Notes under the pieces: model-generated
What the model was told of the DNA's origin: nothing
The model's input: only the letters and a program-made list of their open reading frames with translations
The model's database searches: none
Origin: Cognatazoarcus sp050303815
GTDB taxonomy: Bacteria; Pseudomonadota; Gammaproteobacteria; Burkholderiales; Rhodocyclaceae
DNA: 64,000 nucleotides
Assembly (NCBI GenBank): GCA_050303815.1
Contig: JBNLCM010000060.1
Span: 25,346-89,345, forward strand
Direction of reading: 5' to 3'
Shown here: positions 17,841 through 26,701 of the stretch, in pieces
How the letters are laid out: every line of letters begins with the position of its first letter
Numbering within the stretch: position 1 is the stretch's first letter
Translations under genes and position numbers: made by a program

Positions 17841-20420
17841 ATGCGCATTCCCGGTACTCAGTCCCTTCGCGGCGTCTTGTTGATCGCCGCGGTTCTCTTC
17901 TCTGCGGTCATCGTCATGACGACGCATGTCGCCGTGTCCTACCTGTTCGAGCGTTCGCTGCGGGAAGAGGCCGTGACCGACGCGTCGAGCTTCGCCGAAC
18001 TGACCTTTCGGTCGATGTTCCAGCTGATGAGCACGGGCTGGAGCCGCCAGCAGCTGGAAGGGTTTGTCGCGGCGATCCAGTCCTCGGTGAAGGGCTCGCG
18101 GCGCCAGATCGACATCTACCGGGGCAATCGCGTCTCGGTGATGTTCGGCGAGATCGCACAGAAGGCGCCGGACGCCGCCATCGAGCAGGTCTTCCGCGAG
18201 GGCCGGTCGCGAAGTTTCGAGGGCGATGGGGAGGTCCGTTTCCTGTATGCGCTCAAGGCCGAAGCCGTCTGCCAGGGCTGCCATACCAACGTCGAGGTCG
18301 GCGATATCCTCGGCGTGATCGACGTGAGGCAGGACATCGCGCCGGTGCTCGAGGCCCACCAGCGGACCTTTGCCATCGCCATGATCCCGCTCGCGCCGGT
18401 CGCGATTGCGGCGACGCTGCTGATGGTGCTCTACATCCGCCGCCGCTTCGACGGCGCGATCGCCGAACTGGCCAACAGCATCGGGTCCGTCAACCGGCTG
18501 GCCGACCTCCGCCAGCTGGAGAACAGTCCACCCAGCCTCGGATTCCAGGAGTTTGATACCGTCTCGCGCGAGATCTCCCAGCTCACCAGCCGGGTCCGCA
18601 GCATTGCAGTCGACAAGGACATGCTGGAGTTCGAGATCCGGTTGCTCGAGAAATTCGTGCTGACGTCCGATGTGATCCGCGACTGGCGCGACTACGTGAT
18701 CCGCCTGTTGCTCGACATCGACGGGGTGATGCCCGCCTACGCGCTCTTTTCGATCTTCAAGACGGGCGAGGAGGCCTTCGACCTCGAAGTGTTCTGGCGC
18801 TTCGAACCCACCGACGAGATGCGGCAGATGTTCGAGACACGGCTGCGCGACGAGCTCAAGCGCACCGATTACTTCGATGCCGGCTACGCGATGCGGGTCA
18901 ACCACCACGTGGCCGACCGCACGCAAGAGATGCCCGAGGTGGCCCGGGCCAGCGTCGCGCTGCAAAGCAAATCGCTCCTGGTGGACGCGCCCCGCATCGG
19001 CGGCATCGTCGGCATTGGCATGCAGGCACAGGGCGACGTCGAGCCCACCCACGTGCTGGTCATCGAGAGCGTCCTGTCGACCCTCCTCAACGTCGTCGGC
19101 TCGGTCAAGGCCATCGATCGCTACACCAAGGATCTCGAGTACTACGCCACCCGCGACCCACTCACCAATTTCTACAACCAGCGGGTCTTCTGGGAGGTGA
19201 TCGACAACGAGATCCACCGTTCCGCGCGCCACAACTACGTGTTCTCGCTCCTCGTCGTGGACGCCGACAATTTCAAGTCGATCAACGACAGCTATGGCCA
19301 TGGCTTCGGCGACGATTTCCTGCAGCGCTTCGGAGAATGCCTGAGGGAGGCCATCCGCGACGACGACATGCCGGCCCGCTACGGCGGAGACGAGTTCGTC
19401 ATCATCCTGCCCGAGACCGACCTCGAGGGGGCGGAGGAAGTCGCCAAGCGGGTGATCGCCAAGGTCGGCGAGCTGTCCATCGAGGCGCCCGACGGCAGCC
19501 GCGTGACGGCGTCCGCGTCGGTCGGGATAGGCTGCTACCCGACCCACGCCAGCGTGGCCAAGGATCTCTTCCTGTTCGCCGACAACATGATGTATCGGGC
19601 CAAGGCGGACGGTAAGGCCCGAGTCGCCGTGCCGACCGAGCAGGACGTGGTCGAGGTCTTCAAGACCCTCGGCGAGAAGAGCATGATGATCCTGCAGGCG
19701 GTGGACAGTCGCGGTGTCGTGCCCTATTTCCAGCCCATCGTGTCCACGACGGACGGTCGGGTCGAGGCCGTCGAAGTCCTGTCCCGCATCCAGCTGCCCG
19801 ACGGCGCCCACGTGCTGGCGGAGGACTACGTGTCGGTGGCGGAGCGCATGGGCGTCATGCACAAGCTCGACTACATGCTGATGGAGCAGGCCCTTGATGC
19901 GGTGGAGCGCAGCGACTACCAGGGCGCCCTGTTCCTGAACATGTCGCCGCGTGCGCTGGTGCTGAACGATTTCATCGCCGAAACCCGCTCGATCGCGCGG
20001 GACTTTGCCATCGATCCGGGCCGGATCGTGTTCGAGATCACCGAGCGCGAGACGATCCGCAACATGTCGATGCTCGAGCGCTTCATCCGCAACCTCCACG
20101 ACGAAGGCTTCAAGCTCGCAATCGACGATTTCGGCTCCGGGTTCTCGTCCTTCCACTACGTCAAGCGCTTCCCGATCGACTACCTCAAGATCGAGGGCGA
20201 TTTCGTGCTGGGCATGAAGTCCAATGACAAGGACCGGGCCCTGGTGCGCAGCATCGTGACCCTGGCGCGGGAGCTCGATATCCGGACCGTCGCCGAATAC
20301 GTCGAGGACGACCTGGTCCTGGCCCAGGTGGTCGCCCAGAACATTGACCTGGCGCAGGGCTACCATATCCAGCGACCGATCGCGAGCCTGCGGGACGCCA
20401 TCGCGGGACGCCCGGCCTGA
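17841..20420 (+). CDS. Membrane GGDEF-EAL protein with periplasmic haem c-type CxxCH sensor
   Basis: An 859-residue bifunctional-looking c-di-GMP enzyme. Order: TM1 (about 10-32) and a periplasmic domain containing one haem c motif CQGCH at residues 144-148. TM2 (about 178-200) and a GAF-like linker region follow. The GGDEF domain has intact GGDEF at 515-519 and a product-inhibition I-site RDDD just before it. The EAL domain has motif EVL at 645-647 with downstream LNMSP, FEITERE, AIDDFGSG, LKIEGDF and TVAEYVE retained. Both activities are thus possible. The haem suggests control by redox state or a gas ligand. An upstream GTG at 17811 is an alternative start. Confidence 0.9.
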   Translation: MRIPGTQSLRGVLLIAAVLFSAVIVMTTHVAVSYLFERSLREEAVTDASSFAELTFRSMFQLMSTGWSRQQLEGFVAAIQSSVKGSRRQIDIYRGNRVSVMFGEIAQKAPDAAIEQVFREGRSRSFEGDGEVRFLYALKAEAVCQGCHTNVEVGDILGVIDVRQDIAPVLEAHQRTFAIAMIPLAPVAIAATLLMVLYIRRRFDGAIAELANSIGSVNRLADLRQLENSPPSLGFQEFDTVSREISQLTSRVRSIAVDKDMLEFEIRLLEKFVLTSDVIRDWRDYVIRLLLDIDGVMPAYALFSIFKTGEEAFDLEVFWRFEPTDEMRQMFETRLRDELKRTDYFDAGYAMRVNHHVADRTQEMPEVARASVALQSKSLLVDAPRIGGIVGIGMQAQGDVEPTHVLVIESVLSTLLNVVGSVKAIDRYTKDLEYYATRDPLTNFYNQRVFWEVIDNEIHRSARHNYVFSLLVVDADNFKSINDSYGHGFGDDFLQRFGECLREAIRDDDMPARYGGDEFVIILPETDLEGAEEVAKRVIAKVGELSIEAPDGSRVTASASVGIGCYPTHASVAKDLFLFADNMMYRAKADGKARVAVPTEQDVVEVFKTLGEKSMMILQAVDSRGVVPYFQPIVSTTDGRVEAVEVLSRIQLPDGAHVLAEDYVSVAERMGVMHKLDYMLMEQALDAVERSDYQGALFLNMSPRALVLNDFIAETRSIARDFAIDPGRIVFEITERETIRNMSMLERFIRNLHDEGFKLAIDDFGSGFSSFHYVKRFPIDYLKIEGDFVLGMKSNDKDRALVRSIVTLARELDIRTVAEYVEDDLVLAQVVAQNIDLAQGYHIQRPIASLRDAIAGRPA

Positions 20421-20468
20421 GGAGGCCGCGATTCGCGTCCCGCAGCGGGCTGTGGCACATTGGCCGCG

Positions 20469-21767
20469 ATGAACGGCGCCACCCCTGACCAGACCTCCCT
20501 GCCCCTGCGCGACGTCGTGGCGATGGGGCAGGTCTTCACGCCCCCGATTGTCGTCGAGGCGATGCTCGCGCTGCGCCGAAACCGCGGCCGTGTACTGGAA
20601 CCGGCCTGCGGCGATGGCGCCTTCCTGAAGCACCTTCCGGGCGCGGTCGGCGTCGAACCGGACCCGGCCCATCGGCCGGATGGGGCACTCCCGATGGACT
20701 TCTTCGCCTATCCGGACAGCGAGCGATTCAACACCATCATCGGCAACCCGCCCTATGTCCGCTTCCAGGACATTCCCGCATCGACGCGCGCATTGCTGCC
20801 GCTGGACGGGTTCGATGGGCGCACGAATCTGTATTTGTTCTTCATCGAGAAGTGCCTCCGTCACCTGTTGCCGGGGGGCGAACTGATCTTCATCACGCCG
20901 CGGGACTTCCTCAAGGCCACCTCGGCCGTGTCGCTCAACCGCCTGATGTGGCAGATGGGCACGATCACCGACGCAATCGAACTGGGCGATGCGCGGATCT
21001 TTGACGATGCGGTGCCCAATTGCCTGATCTGGCGGTTCGAGAAGGGCCGCTTCGACCGGCAGATGCGGCTCGCCGAGCTGGGCCAGGGCGACGCCTTGGC
21101 CGATGGGCTCCGCGCCCCTCCATGGGAAGCCCGTCAGCTGCTGGAGTGCGAGGGTCACCTGATGTTCGTGCGCGACGACTATCCGTTGCGGCTCAAGGAG
21201 CTGGCCTTCGTCAAGGTCGGGGCCGTCTCCGGCGCGGATGAACTGTACGCGGACCCGCAGCACGGGACGCGCGACTTCGTCTGCTCCGCCACGATCCGCG
21301 ATGGCCGGACCCGGCGGATGATCTGGTGCGAGCCCGACGATCCGCCGCCCGCCGCCCTCCTCCCCCACCGGGATCGGCTGATGGCGCGCCGAATCCGGCG
21401 ATTCAGCGAACACGACTGGTGGCAGTGGGGACGGGGCTACTTCCAGTCCGCGCGGCCGAGAGTGTACGTGAATGGCAAGACCCGTAGCCCCAGGCCCTTC
21501 TTCATTCACGATTGCCCGCACTACGACGGCGCGATCCTGGCGATCTTCCCGCGTGACCCGGAAACCGACGTGCGCGCCCTGTGCGCGGCGCTCAACGGCG
21601 TCAATTGGGCGGAACTCGGGTTCGTCTGCGATGGTCGATTCCTGTTCTCGCAGCGAAGCCTTGAGAACGCTCCGCTGCCTGCCGTCTTTGCGCCATTCTT
21701 GCGGTCCGTGGTGCCGGAAGCGGACGGCCGGACGGCCTCGGAAACCGGCGCGGCAAGCGTGGTGTAA
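20469..21767 (+). CDS. Orphan N6-adenine DNA methyltransferase (Eco57I/class I-like)
   Basis: A 432-residue SAM-dependent methyltransferase with motif I as LEPACGDGAFL and catalytic motif IV GNPPYVRF near residue 92, the NPPY form of amino-methyltransferases acting on adenine. The C-terminal half probably holds the target-recognition region. The first ATG is 20469; a TTG at 20460 is also in frame. No endonuclease or specificity subunit is adjacent, so it is either a solitary regulatory methylase or a modification enzyme of a lost system. The flanks (GGDEF-EAL gene and gshA) are housekeeping-like. Confidence 0.82.
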   Translation: MNGATPDQTSLPLRDVVAMGQVFTPPIVVEAMLALRRNRGRVLEPACGDGAFLKHLPGAVGVEPDPAHRPDGALPMDFFAYPDSERFNTIIGNPPYVRFQDIPASTRALLPLDGFDGRTNLYLFFIEKCLRHLLPGGELIFITPRDFLKATSAVSLNRLMWQMGTITDAIELGDARIFDDAVPNCLIWRFEKGRFDRQMRLAELGQGDALADGLRAPPWEARQLLECEGHLMFVRDDYPLRLKELAFVKVGAVSGADELYADPQHGTRDFVCSATIRDGRTRRMIWCEPDDPPPAALLPHRDRLMARRIRRFSEHDWWQWGRGYFQSARPRVYVNGKTRSPRPFFIHDCPHYDGAILAIFPRDPETDVRALCAALNGVNWAELGFVCDGRFLFSQRSLENAPLPAVFAPFLRSVVPEADGRTASETGAASVV

Positions 21768-21863
21768 GATTCGCCGAAACGACTGGCACCGGTGCGTCTT
21801 GCCCGAATGGACGGGCCCGGCGCGTCGTCGCGACCCCGAGTCGCGGAATACCTGAGAGCAGCC

Positions 21864-23162
21864 ATGGTCCCTCACCTCACCACCGCGCTGACCGGCCCCC
21901 TGCTGGAGCTGGAGAAGCACTTTCTCGACAACGCTACGGAAATCGAACGCTGGATGCGTGTGCAATGGCACGACCATACGCCGCCGTTCTATGGGTCGAC
22001 GGACCTGCGCAATTCGGGCTTCAAGCTGGCGCCGGTGGACCTGAACCTGTTTCCCGGTGGCTTCAACAACCTCAACGATGCCTTCCTGCCCCTGTGCATA
22101 CAGGCGGCCCAGGCCGCCGTCGAACGGATCTGTCCGGATGCCCGCCAGCTGCTGCTGGTACCGGAGAACCACACCCGCAACCAGTTCTACCTGCAGAACG
22201 TGGCCAAGCTGGTGTCCATCCTGCGCCTGACCGGCCTTTCGGTGCGGCTCGGTACCCTGCTGCCCGACATCACCGAGCCGACGGTGATCGAATTGACGAA
22301 TGGCTCGTCGCTGACCCTCGAGCCGCTCGAACGGCACGGCGGGCGGCTGGGTCTGCCCGGTTTCGACCCCTGCGCGGTGCTGCTCAACAACGACTTGTCG
22401 GCGGGCATTCCGGCCAATCTGGCCGGCCTCGACGACCAGTGGGTGATCCCGCCGCTGCATGCCGGCTGGCATGCCCGCCGCAAGACGAACCACGCGAACG
22501 CCTATGAGCGCGTGACGCGCGAATTTTCCGAGGTGATCGGCATCGATCCGTGGCGGATCAGCCCGGCCTATGACGTCTGCGGCGGAATCGACTTCCATGC
22601 CCGGGAAGGCGAGCAGGAACTGGCGGACAAGGTCGCTGCCATGCTCGCCAGCATCCGCGTGAAGTACCGCGAGTACGGCGTCTCGGACGAGCCCTTCGTC
22701 GTCGTCAAGGCCGACGCCGGCACCTATGGCATGGGCGTCATGACGGTCAAGGACGCCTCCGAGGTGGTCGGCCTGAATCGCAAGCAACGCAACAAGATGA
22801 GCGTCGTGAAAGAGGGGCTGGCGGTGCACGACGTGATCATCCAGGAGGGTGTGCATACCTTCGAGACCCTCAACGGTGCCGTGGCCGAGCCGGTGGTCTA
22901 CATGATGGATCACTACGTCGTGGGCGGGTTCTACCGCGTGCACACGCAGCGCGGTCGGGACGAGAACCTCAACGCACCCGGCATGCACTTCGAGCCGCTC
23001 GCCTTCGAGACCTGCTGCTCCCTCCCTGACTGCGACCAGGCGCCCGACGCGCCGCCCAATCGTTTCTACGCCTACGGCGTGGTAGCACGCCTGGCGCTGC
23101 TCGCCGCGTCGGTCGAAATCGAGGAGAACGCGCCGGCCGAGCTGGCCGAGGCGGCCGCCTGA
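21864..23162 (+). CDS. gshA: Glutamate-cysteine ligase, proteobacterial GshA type
   Basis: First enzyme of glutathione synthesis, joining glutamate and cysteine with ATP. The 432-residue protein belongs to the distinct proteobacterial GshA family found in betaproteobacteria. Recognisable segments include APVDLNLFPGGFNNL, VPENHTRN, KADAGTYGMGVMTV and MMDHYVVGGFYRVH. I start at ATG 21864 (MVPHLTTALTGPLLELEKH), which is the conserved N-terminus; an upstream GTG adds 24 unlike residues. gshB follows after seven bases, making a two-gene glutathione operon. Confidence 0.94.
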   Translation: MVPHLTTALTGPLLELEKHFLDNATEIERWMRVQWHDHTPPFYGSTDLRNSGFKLAPVDLNLFPGGFNNLNDAFLPLCIQAAQAAVERICPDARQLLLVPENHTRNQFYLQNVAKLVSILRLTGLSVRLGTLLPDITEPTVIELTNGSSLTLEPLERHGGRLGLPGFDPCAVLLNNDLSAGIPANLAGLDDQWVIPPLHAGWHARRKTNHANAYERVTREFSEVIGIDPWRISPAYDVCGGIDFHAREGEQELADKVAAMLASIRVKYREYGVSDEPFVVVKADAGTYGMGVMTVKDASEVVGLNRKQRNKMSVVKEGLAVHDVIIQEGVHTFETLNGAVAEPVVYMMDHYVVGGFYRVHTQRGRDENLNAPGMHFEPLAFETCCSLPDCDQAPDAPPNRFYAYGVVARLALLAASVEIEENAPAELAEAAA

Positions 23163-23169
23163 GGCAGTC

Positions 23170-24105
23170 ATGGACATCGCGCTGATCCTCGACCCGCTCG
23201 ACGGCCTGAAGGCCTACAAGGATTCGTCCATCGCCATCATGCGGGCGGCCGCAGCGCGCGGCCACCAGGTGTGGTCGATCCAGCGGCCCGACCTGGCCTG
23301 GCGCGCGGGGCAGTCGACTGCCCGGGCGATGGCCATCCGGCCCACGGCCGACGATGCCGCCTGGTATGAGGCCGGCGAGATTGAAACGCGCCCCCTCGAA
23401 CGCTTCGATGCCATCCTGATGCGTCAGGATCCCCCCTTCGACTTCGAGTACGTCGTGGCGACCTGGATGCTGGAGCGGGCCGCTGCATCGGGCGCCCGGG
23501 TCTTCAACGATCCCCGCTCGGTGCGCGACCACTCCGAGAAGCTGGCGATCACCGAGTTTCCCGAGTACACCGCGACGACGTTGGTGAGCCGCTCGACCGA
23601 CGCGCTGCAGGCCTTCATCGACGAACTCGGCGATGTCATCCTGAAGCCCCTCGACGGCATGGGGGGCAGTGGAATCTTCCGGGTGCGCCGCGATGACCCG
23701 AATCGCAACGCGATCCTGGAGACGCTCACCGCGCTCGGGCGGCAAACGGTCATGGCCCAGCGCTACCTGCCCGAGATCCGGGAGGGCGACAAGCGGGTGC
23801 TGATCATCGGCGGTGAGGTCATTCCGTACGCGCTGGCCCGCATTCCCCGGGAAGGAGAGACGCGGGGCAACCTGGCCGCCGGCGGTCGTGGCGTGGCCAT
23901 GCCCCTGGCCGATCGGGAGCGCGACATTGCCGAGGCGCTGGCGCCGACCCTGTGGGCCCGGGGCCTCCTGATCGTCGGGTTGGACCTCATCGGCGGTCAC
24001 CTGACCGAGATCAACGTCACCAGTCCGACCTGCATGGTCGAGATCCATGCCCAGACCGGGTTCGACGTGGCGGGGCGCGTCGTCGACCACCTCGAGCGCC
24101 TCTGA
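23170..24105 (+). CDS. gshB: Glutathione synthetase
   Basis: ATP-grasp ligase that adds glycine to gamma-glutamylcysteine. The 311-residue protein shows LILDPLDGLKAYKDSS at the N-terminus and the PPFDFEYV segment. It also has the ATP-binding stretch ILKPLDGMGGSGIFRV, the metal and substrate region GDKRVLIIGGE, and the C-terminal EINVTSPTC motif. Its length and motif order match E. coli GshB (about 315 residues). It is co-transcribed with gshA. Confidence 0.95.
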   Translation: MDIALILDPLDGLKAYKDSSIAIMRAAAARGHQVWSIQRPDLAWRAGQSTARAMAIRPTADDAAWYEAGEIETRPLERFDAILMRQDPPFDFEYVVATWMLERAAASGARVFNDPRSVRDHSEKLAITEFPEYTATTLVSRSTDALQAFIDELGDVILKPLDGMGGSGIFRVRRDDPNRNAILETLTALGRQTVMAQRYLPEIREGDKRVLIIGGEVIPYALARIPREGETRGNLAAGGRGVAMPLADRERDIAEALAPTLWARGLLIVGLDLIGGHLTEINVTSPTCMVEIHAQTGFDVAGRVVDHLERL

Positions 24106-24280
24106 CGGGGCCACTGCCCGCGCGCGGCAGGGTCACTTCGTGACCGGATTCACAGGTGTCCGCGAGATCTCGCCGGGTCGGCCTCGCGACACCTAAAGCG
24201 GCTCTGCAACGGCGCCGTTACTCCGGTCACCTTCCTACCCGGAGCGCAGGACTCGCGCGCCGCCGCGCCTGTCGAATGCC

Positions 24281-24805
24281 ATGTCCCATCCGTTTAGCCA
24301 GTATGGTCAGCTCAAGCTGGTCGGCCGCGTGTCGCTGTGGTTCGCCGGAGCCGCACTCGCCGGGCTGGCTGGCGTGCTATTGCTGGCGCGGCCGGATTCC
24401 GGGGACTACGCGGATCTGGTTCGCCAGCTGAGCCTGAGCCGGCAGCAACTGCCGACGCTGATGCTCGTCGGTGGTCTGGTGCTGGCCCTCGGCACGGCGC
24501 TGACCACCTGGCTCATCGCTCTCTACAGCAGTTTTCGCGTGGCAGGGCCCCTCCACCGGTTCTGCCTCGATCTGGAACACGGCATCCGGGAGGGCGAGGT
24601 GCCCCGCGTCCGCCTGCGTGCCGAAGACGATGCCCAGGAGGACGCCCGCCACCTTGAGCAGACTGTCCGCAAGCTGTATGGCCACTATGACGACATCGCG
24701 GGCGTGCTCGAGAGCGCGTCGCTCCAGGTCCGCCGCGGCGGCGCCAGCGAGGGTGGCGACCCCATCAAGCGCCTGAATCACCTGATCGACCAGGTGCGGC
24801 TGTGA
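24281..24805 (+). CDS. Two-TM membrane protein with HAMP-like cytoplasmic region
   Basis: A 174-residue protein with TM1 about residues 17-37 and TM2 about 56-79. After TM2 comes a HAMP-like amphipathic segment (FRVAGPLHRFCLDLEHGIREGEV) and a helical tail. No catalytic domain is present. It is the first gene of a translationally coupled cluster: its stop overlaps the GTG start of the heptahaem cytochrome. A likely role is membrane anchor or signal relay for the cytochrome. No named family was recognised. Confidence 0.7.
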   Translation: MSHPFSQYGQLKLVGRVSLWFAGAALAGLAGVLLLARPDSGDYADLVRQLSLSRQQLPTLMLVGGLVLALGTALTTWLIALYSSFRVAGPLHRFCLDLEHGIREGEVPRVRLRAEDDAQEDARHLEQTVRKLYGHYDDIAGVLESASLQVRRGGASEGGDPIKRLNHLIDQVRL

Positions 24806-25581
24806 GCGGGCGTCGGCTGCGTCAGGCGCTGGCCGCCGGGGCGATCGGCAGCATCGGCCTTTGGGTGACGGCGCAGATGCCGCCGAGGGATCCCCTCGCC
24901 CAGCAGGATTGCGGTGGTTGTCACGTGAGCTCCGGCACGGTCGATCCCGCGCGTGCCGGTGTGCTGCACGCCAGCCAGGAGGTCCTGTGCCGCGACTGCC
25001 ACGCCCGTGCGGTGGTGGCGAGCCACCCGACCGGCGTGCAGCCGAGCATGGCCCCGGTCGCCGATTATCCGCTTGACTGGAAGGGCGAGTTGACCTGCAG
25101 CTCCTGCCACCAGATCCATGGCGCGCATGGCGAACTGCGTGGCGCGCGGCGTCGGCGCGCGTTCTGCCTCGCCTGCCACGACGATGGCTTCTTCGAGCGC
25201 ATGGCTGATGGCGGTCGCTCGCTGGCCGTCTCCGCGCACCTCGATGCCGCGCCGCTGGCGGGCGCCGAAGCCCTGCGCGATCCCTTTACGACGCAGTGCA
25301 TGGACTGCCATGGCGAGAACGGCGACGGCGCGATCCGTCTCGGCACGAGCGCCAATTCGCGTCACGACGCCAGCGGGGTCAATCATCCGGTGGGTGTGGC
25401 CTACGAGAAAGCCGAGCGCTTCGGCGGTTTCCGTGCACGGGGGGCGCTGGATCCGGCCATCGAGCTCCCGGGCGGATTGGTGAGCTGCATCTCGTGCCAT
25501 CAGGGCTACAGCGAGAAACACGGCGCGATCCGCGCCGCCCGCCGTGGCGGCGGGCTGTGCCTGGAGTGTCACGACCTATGA
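24802..25581 (+). CDS. Periplasmic seven-haem c-type cytochrome
   Basis: A 259-residue exported cytochrome with seven CxxCH haem sites: CGGCH, CRDCH, CSSCH, CLACH, CMDCH, CISCH and CLECH. Several are paired in the style of doubled-CxxCH domains (for example CSSCHQIHG). A hydrophobic N-terminal segment (about 8-25) is the signal or anchor. It starts at GTG 24802 overlapping the previous gene and ends in an ATGA overlap with the next. Multihaem proteins of this kind carry electrons in the periplasm; the donor and acceptor are unknown. Confidence 0.88.
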   Translation: MSGRRLRQALAAGAIGSIGLWVTAQMPPRDPLAQQDCGGCHVSSGTVDPARAGVLHASQEVLCRDCHARAVVASHPTGVQPSMAPVADYPLDWKGELTCSSCHQIHGAHGELRGARRRRAFCLACHDDGFFERMADGGRSLAVSAHLDAAPLAGAEALRDPFTTQCMDCHGENGDGAIRLGTSANSRHDASGVNHPVGVAYEKAERFGGFRARGALDPAIELPGGLVSCISCHQGYSEKHGAIRAARRGGGLCLECHDL

Positions 25582-26174
25582 AACACGGAAACGGACGTTA
25601 CCGCAGAAAGCGCGTGTTCGTGGATGCCGACATCCAGGGGCGCCTGATCGTTGCCCTGGTTGTCCTTGAAGTCAGTCTGCTGCTGGCGGCTTGCGCGTTT
25701 CTCTACATGCGTTTCGGTGCGGTCATCGACGGGCAGCTCTACGTCATTCATGCCGCTGACCGGGAGCCGCTGTTTCCGGCCCTGGCCCTGGAACTGGTGA
25801 GGGTCGTTCTGGTCTGTGCTGCTGCGAACACCGTGGCGCTGATTGTCGCGCACCGGATCTGGTCGCGCCATGTGCGGCAGGTCCTCGACGGGATGCGCTC
25901 GCGACTCGACCGGGTGGCCCGGCTGGACCTCCGGCCGGACCCCAGGTGGCGGGACGAACCCCAGCGGCATCGCCTCATCGACCTGACCGAGCGTTGGATC
26001 GAAGGGGAACGCCTCCGCATGGTGGGGCTGAGGATCGCGACGGCGCGGCTCCCGGCCAGCCTGCCAACCGACCCCGACGGACGAGAGGCGCAGGAGGCCC
26101 TGGCGGCGCTCCGTGAAGCGGCCAGCCAGCTGCGCCACGGAAGCTACGCCGAGGGCGAGCGGGGGCAGAAATGA
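25578..26174 (+). CDS. Two-TM membrane protein of the cytochrome operon
   Basis: A 198-residue protein with TM1 about 23-44 and TM2 about 68-90, separated by a short periplasmic loop. A charged helical C-terminal region follows, beginning with a HAMP-like stretch (HRIWSRHVRQVLDGMRSRL). The layout resembles the first gene of the cluster, so the two may form a membrane pair around the cytochrome. Its ATG overlaps the cytochrome stop (ATGA). No enzyme motif was found and no named family was recognised. Confidence 0.72.
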   Translation: MKHGNGRYRRKRVFVDADIQGRLIVALVVLEVSLLLAACAFLYMRFGAVIDGQLYVIHAADREPLFPALALELVRVVLVCAAANTVALIVAHRIWSRHVRQVLDGMRSRLDRVARLDLRPDPRWRDEPQRHRLIDLTERWIEGERLRMVGLRIATARLPASLPTDPDGREAQEALAALREAASQLRHGSYAEGERGQK

Positions 26175-26184
26175 GGAAGCGAGC

Positions 26185-26625
26185 ATGTTGACCAACGAAT
26201 GGACACCGTCGCTCGAAGTCGGCGTCGGCGAAATGGACCAGGACCACCGGGTCCTGTTCGATCTGCTGCAGCGTATCCAGCACGCAGACGATTGCGGCGA
26301 CTTCGAGGAAGCCAAGCGGGTGCTCGAGGAACTGCACCAGTATACCGAGTGGCATTTCGCGCGGGAGGAGGCCCTGATGCGCATCCACCGCTACGAATTC
26401 GCGGCCGAGCATCGCGAGGAGCACCAGCGCCTCTCCCTGCAGGTCGAGCGCATGCAGGACGAACTGGCCCACGATCATCTGATGCCGCATGACATCGCGA
26501 CCTTCATGCAGCGCTGGCTGGTCAACCACATCGCCGGCGCCGACCGCCATGCGGGCGAAGCCATCGCGCAATCGCGCGGGTCTCGCGATGCCGCTCCCGT
26601 GCCCGCCGGAGATGCCCGGCGCTGA
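26185..26625 (+). CDS. Bacteriohemerythrin
   Basis: A 146-residue non-haem di-iron O2-binding protein. The full ligand set is visible: His in DQDHRVLFDLL, His and Glu in EWHFAREE, HxxxH in AEHREEH, and His/Asp in NHIAGAD. It begins VGVGEMDQDHR, as in McHr-type bacteriohemerythrins. The start at ATG 26185 is ten bases after the preceding membrane protein, so it is the fourth gene of the cytochrome cluster. It may deliver or buffer oxygen, or sense it for the redox proteins upstream. Confidence 0.9.
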   Translation: MLTNEWTPSLEVGVGEMDQDHRVLFDLLQRIQHADDCGDFEEAKRVLEELHQYTEWHFAREEALMRIHRYEFAAEHREEHQRLSLQVERMQDELAHDHLMPHDIATFMQRWLVNHIAGADRHAGEAIAQSRGSRDAAPVPAGDARR

Positions 26626-26701
26626 GGTCCGCGTCTTGACCTGTCGAGCCCGCGCGACGCGCTAGAATGGAGGGATTGACGCAAGCGCAGCGGAGCAGGC
26701 C

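Noticed and set aside
20469..21767. Complete restriction-modification system
   Set aside because: Only the methyltransferase is present; neighbours are a c-di-GMP enzyme and glutathione genes.
17643..23177. An open reading frame of over 1800 codons on the minus strand
   Set aside because: It runs opposite the GGDEF-EAL, methyltransferase, gshA and gshB genes, all with strong family motifs. Long antisense frames are common in GC-rich DNA, and the product is repetitive in Asp, His, Val and Gly with no recognisable domain.
24106..24280. Terminator after gshB
   Set aside because: A small perfect hairpin (GGTCAC-TTC-GTGACC at 24131-24145) exists but has no T-run and a short stem, so it was not listed as a terminator.
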